A stretch of 64,000 nt of DNA from Roseomonas sp. (GTDB lineage: Bacteria > Pseudomonadota > Alphaproteobacteria > Acetobacterales > Acetobacteraceae). The DNA is taken from assembly GCA_020249265.1 (NCBI GenBank), contig JADCGA010000001.1:434001-498000 (forward strand), read 5' to 3'. The notes below the pieces were generated by a model. It searched no databases, was not told where the DNA came from, and was given only the letters and a program-made list of their open reading frames with translations. Numbering within the stretch: position 1 is the first letter of the stretch; each line of letters begins with the position of its first letter. Both the position numbers and the translations under genes were made by a program. Positions 46,744 to 56,121 of this stretch are shown here, one piece after another.

Positions 46744-48338
46744 ATACGGCGGAATATCTGCTGGCGGCGCTCGCGCGGCGTGGCACGAAGCGCATTTATG
46801 GCGTGCCGGGCGGTGGTTCTTCGCTGGATATCATCGCAGCAGCCGAGCGTTTCGGCATTCGCTTCATTCTGGCGCGGCATGAAGGCAATGCCGCAATGAT
46901 GGCGGTGGCGGATGCGGAGGTAACCGGCGCACCAAGTGTAGTGCTGACTACAAAAGGCCCAGGGCTGATGAATGCGCTGAACGGCATTGCCTGCGCTGCC
47001 TTGGAACGCGCGCCGGTGTTGCTGCTGACCGATGGCTTCACCGAAAAGCAACTCAGCTACATCACGCATCAAGTATTTGATCAGCGTGCCGCCAGCGCTG
47101 AATTGGTGAAAGGCTATACGCAAGCGCGTAGCGATAATCCGGCTGCGGAGATTGAGGCCCTACTTGATCTTGCCGGCACGGCACCCATCGGCCCGGTGCA
47201 TCTGGATTTGACCAGCGAAGCAGCGCGCCGCCTGGCGGGTGAATTGCTGCCCTTGCCGGTAAGCATAACCACGCCACTTGATAACGCAGCCCTGGCGCAT
47301 GCGCGCGCAATGCTGGCGGCTGCGCGTAAGCCGGTGATCCTGGCAGGCGTGGAAGCCGTGGCAGCGGCGGAACCGCTACGCGCTTTGGTCGCAGCCCTCG
47401 GCTGCCCAGCGCTAGTAACTTACAAAGCTAAGGGCGTGATCGCGGATACTGATCCGCATTTCGTCGGCATTTTTACCGGCGGATCTTTGGAAGCGCCCTG
47501 CGTGCAAGACGCGGATTTGATCATCCTCGCAGGCCTCGATCCGGTGGAACTGATTCTGCAACCCTGGCGCTATAGCGCGCTGGTCTTGGACATCGGCTTG
47601 CGCGCGCATCCGGCGCATTACGTCACCCCCACCGCATCACTGCATGGCGCGCTGGAGCCTGCCTTCACCGCGCTGACACAAAGCGCGCAGCGCAGCGCCT
47701 GGAATGACGCGGTGATTGCCGGGCATCGGGACGCGATGCGCGCCGCGCTTACCTGGCAAGGCTCGGGCGGTGTGGCGCCGCCGCGCATCGTGACACTGGC
47801 GCAGGAAGCCGCGCGTCGCGCCGGGCGCACCCCTCGTATCAGCGTGGATGCGGGGGCGCATATGTTCTCGGCCACCGCCTTCTGGGAATGCGCGGCACCG
47901 CGCGATGTGTTGATTTCTAACGGGCTTGCCTCCATGGGTTTTGCGCTGCCCGCCGCGTTGGCGGCTGCGCTGGAAAGCCCTGCCGATGGTGCCATTGCCT
48001 TTACCGGCGATGGCGGGTTGATGATGTGCGTCGCGGAACTCGCCACCGCTGCCGAGGCCGGCGCGCCCTGCATCACCATTGTCTTCAATGATGGCGCACT
48101 ATCGCTGATTGATATCAAACAACAACAACGGCAATTGCCGCCCGAAGGCGTGCGCTGGGCGCGACCGGATTTCGCCGCCATTGCGGAAGGCTTCGGCGCC
48201 ACGGGCTTCCGCGCCGCGACCGAAGCCGAATACATCACTGCGCTTGATGCGGCTTTTGCCCATAAAGGCCCAAGCCTGATTGACGTGATGGTGAACCCAG
48301 CCGGCTATGCTGCGCAGCTGCAAGCCATGCGCGGCTGA
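46740..48338 (+). CDS. Thiamine-diphosphate-dependent enzyme (acetolactate synthase-like)
   Basis: A 532-residue TPP enzyme of the acetolactate synthase/benzoylformate decarboxylase group. N-terminal PYR domain: YGVPGGGSSLDIIAAAERF and ARHEGNAAMMAVADAE (catalytic Glu). C-terminal PP domain: FTGDGGLMMCVAELATAAEA with the GDG metal motif, and VFNDGALSLIDIKQQQRQL. A decarboxylase or ligase acting on a 2-keto acid is implied; combined with the 2-hydroxyacid dehydrogenase in the operon, a 2-oxo acid is a likely intermediate. It is probably not a biosynthetic acetolactate synthase. Confidence 0.85.
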   Translation: MNTAEYLLAALARRGTKRIYGVPGGGSSLDIIAAAERFGIRFILARHEGNAAMMAVADAEVTGAPSVVLTTKGPGLMNALNGIACAALERAPVLLLTDGFTEKQLSYITHQVFDQRAASAELVKGYTQARSDNPAAEIEALLDLAGTAPIGPVHLDLTSEAARRLAGELLPLPVSITTPLDNAALAHARAMLAAARKPVILAGVEAVAAAEPLRALVAALGCPALVTYKAKGVIADTDPHFVGIFTGGSLEAPCVQDADLIILAGLDPVELILQPWRYSALVLDIGLRAHPAHYVTPTASLHGALEPAFTALTQSAQRSAWNDAVIAGHRDAMRAALTWQGSGGVAPPRIVTLAQEAARRAGRTPRISVDAGAHMFSATAFWECAAPRDVLISNGLASMGFALPAALAAALESPADGAIAFTGDGGLMMCVAELATAAEAGAPCITIVFNDGALSLIDIKQQQRQLPPEGVRWARPDFAAIAEGFGATGFRAATEAEYITALDAAFAHKGPSLIDVMVNPAGYAAQLQAMRG

Positions 48339-48350
48339 AGGAGAATGGCC

Positions 48351-49949
48351 ATGTCCAGCTTTTCCGCCCTTCGGCTTGGCACCGCCTGGCAGCGCATTGC
48401 CGGGCTTATGGATGAAACAGCGCAGAGTTTTGTCCGCACCTCCTTCTCCTCCGTCGTGCGTGATAATTGGGATATGGCGATTGGCCTGATGGACAGCAGC
48501 GGGCGGCAATTCGCGCAATCCTCGCGTTCCGTCCCTTCCTTCGTCGGCACCATGCCGCGCACACTCGCGGTCATGCTGCAACGCTACCCGGTGGAACGGC
48601 TTTCGCCCGGCGATGTACTGATTTCAAATGATGGCTATTACGGCACCGGCCATTTGAATGACATCACCATGATCAAGCCCATCTTCGCCAAGGGCCGCGT
48701 GATTTCCTGGCTGGGCAGCACCTTTCATTCCACCGATATCGGCGGCGCGCCTTCCGTTGATGCGCGCGATTCCTGGGAAGAGGGCCTGACCATCCCCATC
48801 ACCCGCATTCTGAAAGGCGGCGTGGAGAATGAGGATGTGATTGCCTTCATGGAAGCCAATCTGCGCCAACCGGATGAAACGCTTGGTGATATCCGCGCGC
48901 AATTTGCGGCCTATGAACAGGCAGAAAAGCGCCTGGCGCGCATCATGGCCGAAGAAGGCATCGATGATGTGGATGCGCTGGCCGGCGAAATCTTCACCCG
49001 TTCCGAACGTGCGATGCGTGATGCGATTGCCGCCGCACCGGATGGTGTGGTGGAAGATGAAGTCACCGCCGATGGCTTCGAACACCCCGTCACCATTCGC
49101 CTGAAACTGACCATCAAGGGCAGTGATCTGATCCTGGATTTTACCGGCACGGATGGGCAGATTGCGCGCCCGGTGAATGCGCCGCTCAATTTCACGCGCG
49201 CCTATTCCAATTACGCGGTGAAATGCGCTTTTGATCCCGCCACCCCGAATAATGACGGATCCTTCCGCCCCATTACCTTCATCGCGCCGGAAGGTTCCAT
49301 TGTGAATCCGCGCCGCCCGGCGCCGGTTTGGGGGCGGCACCTGACGGGCCATTATCTGCCCATGCTGGTGTTGGCGGCACTCGCGAAACTCATCCCCGAT
49401 CGCGTGATTGCGGAAAGCGGCAGCCCGCTTTGGAATGTGTATTTCACTGGGGAGAATGCCGAAGGCCGCCGTTATGTGCGCCTGTTTTTCATGAATGGCG
49501 GCCATGGCGCCGCACCGCAACATGATGGCCCGGCCTGCCTTTCCTTTCCATCCAATGTCGCGACTCAAGCGGTGGAGCAATTCGAAAACGATGTCCCCAT
49601 GCTGATGGCGGAAAAGGAACTCATCCCCAATTCCGGCGGTGCGGGGCGCACACGCGGTGGGCTGTCTCAGCGTTTATCCTTTGAAGTGGTCGGCGAAAAA
49701 CCGGTGACGGCCACATATCGCCATGAACGCGTGCAGCACCCGCCGCGTGGTGTGCTGGGCGGCGAAGCCGGGCGCGGCGGGCGGGATTTGGTGAATGGCA
49801 AGCCTGTCGCCGCCAAGGCGCGCATCGTGCTGCAACCAGGCGATGTCATTACCTATGAAACGCCAGGTGGCGGCGGCATGGGGCCAGTGGCGGAACGCGA
49901 TCCCGCCGCCATCGCCCGCGATATCAAGGAAGGCTATGTCACGCCATGA
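48351..49949 (+). CDS. Hydantoinase B/oxoprolinase family protein
   Basis: A 532-residue HyuB subunit. Landmarks are PSFVGTMPRTLAVMLQRYP, FHSTDIGGAPSVDARDSWEE, FTGTDGQIARPVNAPLNFTR and NGGHGAAPQHDGPACLSFPS. With HyuA it forms an ATP-dependent hydrolase that opens 5-oxoproline, hydantoins or similar lactams. ATG at 48351 is preferred over 48345, because the GGAGA ribosome site lies 6 nt upstream of it. The 3' end overlaps the HyuA start. Confidence 0.92.
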   Translation: MSSFSALRLGTAWQRIAGLMDETAQSFVRTSFSSVVRDNWDMAIGLMDSSGRQFAQSSRSVPSFVGTMPRTLAVMLQRYPVERLSPGDVLISNDGYYGTGHLNDITMIKPIFAKGRVISWLGSTFHSTDIGGAPSVDARDSWEEGLTIPITRILKGGVENEDVIAFMEANLRQPDETLGDIRAQFAAYEQAEKRLARIMAEEGIDDVDALAGEIFTRSERAMRDAIAAAPDGVVEDEVTADGFEHPVTIRLKLTIKGSDLILDFTGTDGQIARPVNAPLNFTRAYSNYAVKCAFDPATPNNDGSFRPITFIAPEGSIVNPRRPAPVWGRHLTGHYLPMLVLAALAKLIPDRVIAESGSPLWNVYFTGENAEGRRYVRLFFMNGGHGAAPQHDGPACLSFPSNVATQAVEQFENDVPMLMAEKELIPNSGGAGRTRGGLSQRLSFEVVGEKPVTATYRHERVQHPPRGVLGGEAGRGGRDLVNGKPVAAKARIVLQPGDVITYETPGGGGMGPVAERDPAAIARDIKEGYVTP

Positions 49950-52027
49950 AGTCGGCCCCCTGGCGCATTGGTGTTGATATCGGCGGCACCTTCACGGATT
50001 TGGTAATGCTCGATTCCCGTGATGGGCGCATCTTCAATGGCAAGATCCTCACCACGCCCCATGCGCCGGAAGAAGCGGTGCTGGAAGGCGTGCGCGATTT
50101 GCTGGCGCGCACCGGCGCGCAAGCGGAAGAAGTGCGCCATGTGATCCATGGCACCACGTTGGTCGCCAATGCGCTGATCGAACGGCGCGGCGTATCCACG
50201 GGCCTTATCACCACCAAGGGTTTCCGAGATATTTTGGAAATCGGCACGGAACTTCGCCACGATACCTATGATTTATTCATGCGCGTGCCGGAACCGCTGG
50301 TGCCGCGCCATCGTCGGCTTGGGGTTGCCGAACGGCTTCTGCCTGATGGTACGGTGCGCGAAGCGCTTGATGAAGCCAGCGCGCGCGAAGCGGCGCGCGC
50401 CTTGCGCGCGGCCGGCGCTAAGGCGGTCGCGGTGTGTTTCCTGCATGCCTTCCGCAATCCCGCGCATGAAGCGCGGATGCGGGAAATTCTGGCGGAAGAA
50501 GTGCCCGAGCTCACGGTTTGTCTTTCATCGGAAGTCGTGCCGGAAATCGGCGAATATGAACGCGCCTCCACCACCGTCTGCAACGCCTATGTGCAGCCGG
50601 TGTTCGAACGCTATCTGCGCCGGCTGAGTGATGGCTTGCGCGACTTCGGCCTGACCGGCCCGCTTTTCCTGATGCTGTCTGATGGCGGCACAGTCGCGGA
50701 AGAAACCGCTGCGCGTCACCCGATCCGCCTGGTGCAATCCGGCCCGGCGGGCGGTGTGGAAGCCACCGGCATTTATGGCGCAGCGGCGGGGGCACGCGAC
50801 ATACTGTGCTTCGACATGGGCGGCACTACCGCCAAGGCTGCGTTGATTGACAATGGCGAAGCACAGCGCAGCCTTGATTTCGAAGTCGCGCGCGTGGATC
50901 GCTTCCGCAAGGGCAGCGGCCTGCCGCTGAAGGTGCCGGTCATTGATATGATCGAAATCGGTGCCGGTGGAGGTTCCATCGCGCGGGTTGATCAACTCGG
51001 CCTGGTGCGTGTGGGGCCGGAAAGCGCGAGTTCTGATCCCGGCCCCGCCTGCTACGGGCTTGGCGGCGCGCGCCCCACGGTCACGGATGCGGATTTGGTG
51101 CTGGGCTATCTTGGCGCCGAAAGCTTCCTGGGTGGCGCGATGAAGCTGGATGTTGCGGCGGCGGAAGCGGCGCTGGCCGAACATATCGGCAAGCCGCTCG
51201 GTCTATCGGTGCCCGAAGCCGCTTGGGCCATTCATGAAACCGTCAATGGCAATATGGCGCAGGCGGCGGCAATCCATGCTTTGGAAAAGGCCAAGCGCAT
51301 TGACGCCTATGCGATGGTGCCAATCGGCGGCGCAGGGCCGGTGCATGCCTGCCATATCGGCATGAAACTTGGCCTTCGCCGTATCATCGTGCCTTTGGGG
51401 GCGGGGGTTGCCTCGGCCTTTGGTTTCCTCGCCGCACCGATTTCCTTCGCCTTTGTGCAAGGCTGGGTGGCGCCCTTGGCCGGCCTGGATTTCACAAGAC
51501 TGCGGGAGATGATCGGCGCCATGACAGCGCAAGGCAAGGCCATGGCGGCAGCAGCGGGTGTTGCGCCTGAAGTCGCGCGCGCGCGTATTCTGGGCGCCAT
51601 GCGCTATGCCGGGCAGGGTTTTCAGGTGGAAGCAGAAATCCCTGCCGAGGCCATCACGCAGGGCGATACCGCAACGCTACGCGCCAAATTCGAAGCCGCC
51701 TATCTGGCGCTTTACGGCCGCACCGAACCCGCGCTGCCGGTGGAATGCGTATCCTGGCAGGTGATTGTGGCGGGCCCGCGCCCGGTGGTGGACCTCACGC
51801 AGCAAAGCGCTTCAGCGGAAGGCGCCTTGAATCGCGGCACACGCCGCGCCTGGTTCAGCGGCGCCTATGTTGAAACCCCGGTGCTCAATCGCCTCGCGCT
51901 TCGCCCGGGTGAAAGCGTGGCCGGCCCAGCGCTGATTGAAGAACGCGAATGCACGCTGGTGTTGCCACCGGGCGCCACCGCGCTTTGCGATGCCGCCCTT
52001 AACCTGGATGTGAGCCTGCCCAGCTAG
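49946..52027 (+). CDS. Hydantoinase A/oxoprolinase family protein
   Basis: A 693-residue HyuA subunit with an actin-like ATPase fold. The nucleotide loops are IGVDIGGTFTDLVMLD and FDMGGTTAKAALIDNG, and IHGTTLVANALIERRG and IGAGGGSIARVDQLG are typical. It is the partner of the HyuB protein. The start ATG overlaps the HyuB stop by four bases (ATGA). In this operon with a GGT-family enzyme, 5-oxoproline or a related gamma-glutamyl lactam is a reasonable but unproved substrate. Confidence 0.93.
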   Translation: MKSAPWRIGVDIGGTFTDLVMLDSRDGRIFNGKILTTPHAPEEAVLEGVRDLLARTGAQAEEVRHVIHGTTLVANALIERRGVSTGLITTKGFRDILEIGTELRHDTYDLFMRVPEPLVPRHRRLGVAERLLPDGTVREALDEASAREAARALRAAGAKAVAVCFLHAFRNPAHEARMREILAEEVPELTVCLSSEVVPEIGEYERASTTVCNAYVQPVFERYLRRLSDGLRDFGLTGPLFLMLSDGGTVAEETAARHPIRLVQSGPAGGVEATGIYGAAAGARDILCFDMGGTTAKAALIDNGEAQRSLDFEVARVDRFRKGSGLPLKVPVIDMIEIGAGGGSIARVDQLGLVRVGPESASSDPGPACYGLGGARPTVTDADLVLGYLGAESFLGGAMKLDVAAAEAALAEHIGKPLGLSVPEAAWAIHETVNGNMAQAAAIHALEKAKRIDAYAMVPIGGAGPVHACHIGMKLGLRRIIVPLGAGVASAFGFLAAPISFAFVQGWVAPLAGLDFTRLREMIGAMTAQGKAMAAAAGVAPEVARARILGAMRYAGQGFQVEAEIPAEAITQGDTATLRAKFEAAYLALYGRTEPALPVECVSWQVIVAGPRPVVDLTQQSASAEGALNRGTRRAWFSGAYVETPVLNRLALRPGESVAGPALIEERECTLVLPPGATALCDAALNLDVSLPS

Positions 52028-52038
52028 GCAGGCCAGTT

Positions 52039-52704
52039 TTACTGGCGCTGCAAGGGCAGGACCAGATTAGTGACGTCGCAAAGGTTCACACCGCGGCGTT
52101 CATCCGACTGACCGTTTTCATAGACAAAGCGCACATCATGCAGGCAGGGGCCTTCCGGCAGGCGAATGGCGAAATTGCGCCCGGCCGGCACCGTATCATT
52201 CCCCAGCCGATCCGGCCCCCATTCCTGCTCGGTCGAAAGCGACACATAGGCTTCCATCACCGTCACGCGGGATTGATTGACCAAGTTGAAGGAAGGATTG
52301 CCAGTGGCTGTGCTGCGCTGCGGCGGTGTTGGCTGCGGGCGGGGCTGCGGTGTCTGCGCCATTTGCCGTCCGTCGAACACCACCTCTGTCACGGTGCAGA
52401 GATTGATGCTGCGCTTTTCTTCAGCGGGGCCATTGGCGCGTTCATAAACCACGCGCAGATCCCACATGCAGGGGCCCTGCGGCAGCCGTAGCGCGAAGCT
52501 TCGCCCATTGGGCAGCGCATTGTCGCCAAGCCGATCCGGCCCCCAATCCTGATCGATGGCGAGCGAGGCATAAGCCTCAAATATCAGCCGCCCGGACCGA
52601 TTGACCAGGTTGAAGGAAGGATCACCCTGCTGCGCCAGTGCCGGTGCGGCGGAAAGACCGAAAAGGCAGAGCGCCAAGGCACCCAGAAAACGACGGAACA
52701 GCAA
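52039..52704 (-). CDS. Exported protein with two tandem copies of one domain
   Basis: A 221-residue protein with a signal peptide (LFRRFLGALALCLFGLSAAP). The mature protein has two similar halves joined by a Pro-rich linker: GDPSFNLVNRSGRLIFEAY and later GNPSFNLVNQSRVTVMEAYV, each followed by a WGPDRLG segment and an LPxGPC cysteine block. I do not recognise a named family. TTG at 52704 follows GAGGAGA by 5 nt; no ATG fits. It is the last gene after the HlyD gene of a type I secretion set, 46 nt away, so it may be functionally linked. Confidence 0.78.
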   Translation of the reverse strand: MLFRRFLGALALCLFGLSAAPALAQQGDPSFNLVNRSGRLIFEAYASLAIDQDWGPDRLGDNALPNGRSFALRLPQGPCMWDLRVVYERANGPAEEKRSINLCTVTEVVFDGRQMAQTPQPRPQPTPPQRSTATGNPSFNLVNQSRVTVMEAYVSLSTEQEWGPDRLGNDTVPAGRNFAIRLPEGPCLHDVRFVYENGQSDERRGVNLCDVTNLVLPLQRQ

Positions 52705-52750
52705 AGGCTTTCTCCTCAAGCGACACTGCAATGCCGCGCTGCTTGTCAGT

Positions 52751-54079
52751 CTAGAATTCCCGGATGGATTTGGCGAAGCGATCAGCCAAGGGCCGCGCGA
52801 GGTAGGAAGCAAAGGAACGCTCCCCACGCCGGATCAGGACTTCGGCATGCATGCCGGGCTGAAGGCGCAACTGCTCATGCCGGATCAATTCTTCCGGGGC
52901 GAAGCCGACCCGCGCGACAAAGTAAGGCATGCCCGTGCGCTGATCTGTCATGCGGTCCGGTGCAATGCGTTCGACCGATCCTTCAAGGATGGGCGTTGTG
53001 CGCGCCGCAGCGTGGGAAAGCCGGATGGAAGCGGGCATGCCAATCCGCACCGTGTCCACATCCACGGGCGTGATCTGCACTTCCACCACCAGCCTTTCTT
53101 CCTGCGGCACGATGGAGGCAACCTGCGAACCGGGCGCAATCACCCCGCCACGGGTCGAATAGCGCAAATCCATGACCATGCCGGCTTCGGGCGCATCTAT
53201 GGTCAGGCGCATCAATTGGTCATTGGCGCTGATTTCACGTTCGCGCAGTTCCAGAAGCCGGCCCTGCAATTCGCGCAATTCCTTGGCGATTTCCTCCTGC
53301 CGGGACCGCACCAATTGCGCGCGCTGCATCTCAGCCTCGCCGACTGCCTGCTGGGTGCGCGCGACATTCTCGATCGCCTCCCCACGTTCACCGATCAGCC
53401 GGGCTTCCTCGCGTTGCAGGGAAAGCAGGCGTGGCAGGCGTTCGAGGCCCATGCGCACCAGCCCTTCTACGCCCATGATTTCCTGGCGCACCAGGGCAAG
53501 CTGACGGTCATTGGAATCAATGCGGACATTCAGCCCGTCAATCTGCTTTTGCAATTGCAACGCGCGTTGGGTCAGGATTTCGATTTGCCCCTGCAGAGAA
53601 GCGCGACGCGCGATGAATTCATCGCTTTGAACGGATAGGATCTCGGCAACCTTGGGTTCGGTGCGGCGCGCGACAAGTTCGGGCGGGAACAAGGGCGCGG
53701 GCGCTTCCTCTCGTTCTGCGGTCAATACCGCGATGCGCGCGCGCACGCGGTCCGATTCGTCCAGCACCACATTCAGCCCGGCGCGCACCCGCGTGTCATC
53801 AAGGCGAATGAGCGGCTGGCCGACGGTGACAATGGCGCCATCACGCACCAGCACCTCGCCAACAATCCCGCCTTCCAGATGCTGCACATTGCGGCGATTG
53901 CCTTCCACCATCAGCGTGCCGGGGGCCACCACGGCGCTATCAATCATGGCAAAGGCGCCCCAGCCGAAAACGCCGCCCACACAAAACAGGATGGTGAAAA
54001 GCGCAAAACGCAAGGGCCGCCAGATCGGCACCTTTGACGCTTCGGCACCCAAACCAGGCTTGGCGTTGTTCCGGTCCAT
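52751..54079 (-). CDS. HlyD-family type I secretion adaptor
   Basis: A 442-residue membrane fusion protein. One membrane helix (FALFTILFCVGGVFGWGAF), a lipoyl-type strand (VQHLEGGIVGEVLVRDGAIV), a long coiled-coil region (residues about 150-270) and the RLSHAAARTTPILEGSVE C-terminal domain define it. It links the ABC transporter to an outer-membrane TolC channel, which is not in this window. It follows the ABC gene by 11 nt. Confidence 0.93.
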   Translation of the reverse strand: MDRNNAKPGLGAEASKVPIWRPLRFALFTILFCVGGVFGWGAFAMIDSAVVAPGTLMVEGNRRNVQHLEGGIVGEVLVRDGAIVTVGQPLIRLDDTRVRAGLNVVLDESDRVRARIAVLTAEREEAPAPLFPPELVARRTEPKVAEILSVQSDEFIARRASLQGQIEILTQRALQLQKQIDGLNVRIDSNDRQLALVRQEIMGVEGLVRMGLERLPRLLSLQREEARLIGERGEAIENVARTQQAVGEAEMQRAQLVRSRQEEIAKELRELQGRLLELREREISANDQLMRLTIDAPEAGMVMDLRYSTRGGVIAPGSQVASIVPQEERLVVEVQITPVDVDTVRIGMPASIRLSHAAARTTPILEGSVERIAPDRMTDQRTGMPYFVARVGFAPEELIRHEQLRLQPGMHAEVLIRRGERSFASYLARPLADRFAKSIREF

Positions 54080-54090
54080 GGCCCTTCCCC

Positions 54091-55827
54091 TCAGTTCTTG
54101 GCGATGGCTGTGACAGGGCGCGGCGGCTGGGCCGGGCGGGTCAGGCGGGGCAGAATCTCATCGCGCCGGCCAAAGGCTTCCACCGCACCAGCACGCATCA
54201 ACAATATCTTGTCAACGGCGGCCAGGATATTCGCGCGATGGGTGATGATGACGGTCGTGACACCCATCTCACGCAAGCGCACCAACGCGGATGCCAAGGC
54301 GGCTTCGCCATCGCTATCCAGGTTTGAATTGGGTTCATCCAGGACAACCAGTTTCGGCACGCCATAAAGCGCACGCGCCAAGCCAATGCGCTGGCGCTGC
54401 CCAGGCGAAAGCCCCCGCCCGCCAGGGCCAAGGGGCGTATCATAGCCTTCCGGCAGATGCAGGATCAGGTCATGCAGCCCGGCATCCTTTGCGGCGGCGA
54501 CGACTTTCTCAGAATCAACCGAACCCAGGCGCGCGATGTTTTCCGCAACCGTCCCTTCAAACAACTCCACATCCTGCGGCAGATAGCCAAGATGCTGGCC
54601 TATCTGGTCCCGCGGCATGCGCGACACATCCGCGCCATCCAGGCGTACCGCCCCGCCCCGCGACGGCCAGATCCCCAAAAGCGCGCGCGCCAGGCTGCTT
54701 TTCCCCGCAGCACTTGGCCCGATCACGGCAAGGGATTCGCCCGGTTGCAGGGCAAAGCTGACACCGCGCAAAACAATCGTCTCGGTCCCTGGGACGGCGA
54801 GCACCAGGTTCTCCACCGCCACGGCGCCCTGCGGTGCCGGCAGCTGCATTCCGTGTTTTTCCACGGGCGCGGTTGCCAAAAACTCACATAGCCGCTTATG
54901 CGCCGCGCGCGCATTCATCGCCTGCTGCCAAAGCGCCACCACCTGCATGCTGGGCGCCAGGGCGCGCGCCAGGATAAAGGTCGCAACAATCATCGCGCCG
55001 GGGGTGATGGATTGTTCAAGCACCAAAAGAGCGCCCAGGCCAAGCGTCAAAACCCCCGTCAGCGCCAATTGCAAAAACTTGATGACGGCAGCGAAACCAC
55101 CGGCAATCTGGCTGGCGGTTTGCTGCTGATTCAACATGCCCAGATGCCGGTCCTGCCAGCGCCGCCAAACCCCTTGCCGCATGCCCATCGCCTCGGCGGT
55201 TTCGGCATTGCGAATGCTGGTTTCGACAAAAGCATAGGCTTGCACGTTATTGTTGGAAGCTTCCGCCAGTCTCTTCGTGGAAAGAAAGGCCTGGATCAGG
55301 GCGCTGCCGATCACCACAAACACCGCCGCCGTGCCAAAAAAGGCGAAAAAGGGATGAACGATGTAGAGAATGACCAGAAACACCGGAATCCACGGTGCAT
55401 CGAGCGTGGTGGTCAGCCCCGTTGTGGAAATGAAAGACCTGACCTGTTCAAGATCACGCAGCGGCTGGACCCCTACCCGATCGCTGCCCCGCAGACTGCC
55501 CTGGACAAACAAGGCGTCGAACACGCGTGACGACAGGCGCCGGTCAATCAACCTGCCAAGCCCGATCAGGGCAAAGCTGCGGCAGCCTTCCAACACGCCA
55601 TAAATCAGGATCAGAAACAGCGAAATCAGCGTCAGCGCCAAAAGGGTTGCTTCGCTTTGGCTTGCCAGGACGCGGTCATAGACTTGCATCATATAGACCG
55701 ACCCGGTCAGTTGCAGCAGATTGACCACGAAGCCGACCGCGAAAAGCAACGCCAGCGCGCCCTTCATTTCGCCCATAATGGCAAAGACGGGCGAAGCGAG
55801 GCCCTTGCGCGCCAAATTCGGTTTCAT
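54091..55827 (-). CDS. Type I secretion ABC transporter (PrtD/HasD-like permease and ATPase)
   Basis: A 578-residue half-transporter. About six helices precede the ATPase, which has Walker A GPSAAGKSSLARALLG, signature LSPGQRQRIGLARALYG and Walker B LVVLDEPNSNLD. It lacks an N-terminal C39 peptidase domain, fitting export of RTX proteins. ATG at 55827 is chosen; a 6-codon ORF with its own ribosome site overlaps this start. The likely cargo is the subtilisin-RTX protease encoded just upstream. Confidence 0.9.
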   Translation of the reverse strand: MKPNLARKGLASPVFAIMGEMKGALALLFAVGFVVNLLQLTGSVYMMQVYDRVLASQSEATLLALTLISLFLILIYGVLEGCRSFALIGLGRLIDRRLSSRVFDALFVQGSLRGSDRVGVQPLRDLEQVRSFISTTGLTTTLDAPWIPVFLVILYIVHPFFAFFGTAAVFVVIGSALIQAFLSTKRLAEASNNNVQAYAFVETSIRNAETAEAMGMRQGVWRRWQDRHLGMLNQQQTASQIAGGFAAVIKFLQLALTGVLTLGLGALLVLEQSITPGAMIVATFILARALAPSMQVVALWQQAMNARAAHKRLCEFLATAPVEKHGMQLPAPQGAVAVENLVLAVPGTETIVLRGVSFALQPGESLAVIGPSAAGKSSLARALLGIWPSRGGAVRLDGADVSRMPRDQIGQHLGYLPQDVELFEGTVAENIARLGSVDSEKVVAAAKDAGLHDLILHLPEGYDTPLGPGGRGLSPGQRQRIGLARALYGVPKLVVLDEPNSNLDSDGEAALASALVRLREMGVTTVIITHRANILAAVDKILLMRAGAVEAFGRRDEILPRLTRPAQPPRPVTAIAKN

Positions 55828-55844
55828 TGCTGGCCGGCGCGCAT
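55824..55844 (-). promoter_or_regulatory. Possible six-codon leader ORF coupled to the ABC gene
   Basis: ATG CGC GCC GGC CAG CAA TGA, encoding MRAGQQ. It follows an AAAAAGGAG site by 6 nt. Its TGA overlaps the ABC start codon as ATGA, so ribosomes could re-initiate there. The annotated ABC start has no good ribosome site of its own. Confidence 0.35.
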
Positions 55845-55908
55845 GTGACGCTCCTTTTTCACCAAATGCAACGCGCAACTCATCGCTACGACTGTCACCA
55901 CCGGATAA

Positions 55909-55929
55909 CCCTCAGCCCTCAGCCCTCAG
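55909..55929. repeat. Short tandem repeat, CCCTCAG x3
   Basis: Three perfect copies of the 7-bp unit, in the gap between the ABC gene and the protease gene. Confidence 0.6.
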
Positions 55930-56072
55930 CCCCCCAAAGCGGGGAAATGCCGATAAAACCCGATTATGTACCATAATGGCTTTCAGACGACATGTCGAGG
56001 AAATGTGACTTCCAAAGGGCATAGCCAGGGCCGGGCGCGACGGGTGGCGCGAAGACCACGGATGTTTGCCTG

Positions 56073-56089
56073 CGGGAGGGAGCCTCCCG
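56073..56089 (-). terminator. Hairpin after the subtilisin-RTX gene
   Basis: A 7-bp stem CGGGAGG / CCTCCCG with a 3-nt loop, 33 nt after the protease stop on the minus strand. No T-run follows, so it may be attenuating rather than fully terminating. Confidence 0.4.
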
Positions 56090-56121
56090 GCCCGAAGTGA
56101 AAACCCTACCCGCCTTGGCTG

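Noticed and set aside
55909-55929. CCCTCAG triple repeat as a regulatory array
   Set aside because: Three 7-bp copies are too short to support function; kept only as a repeat feature.
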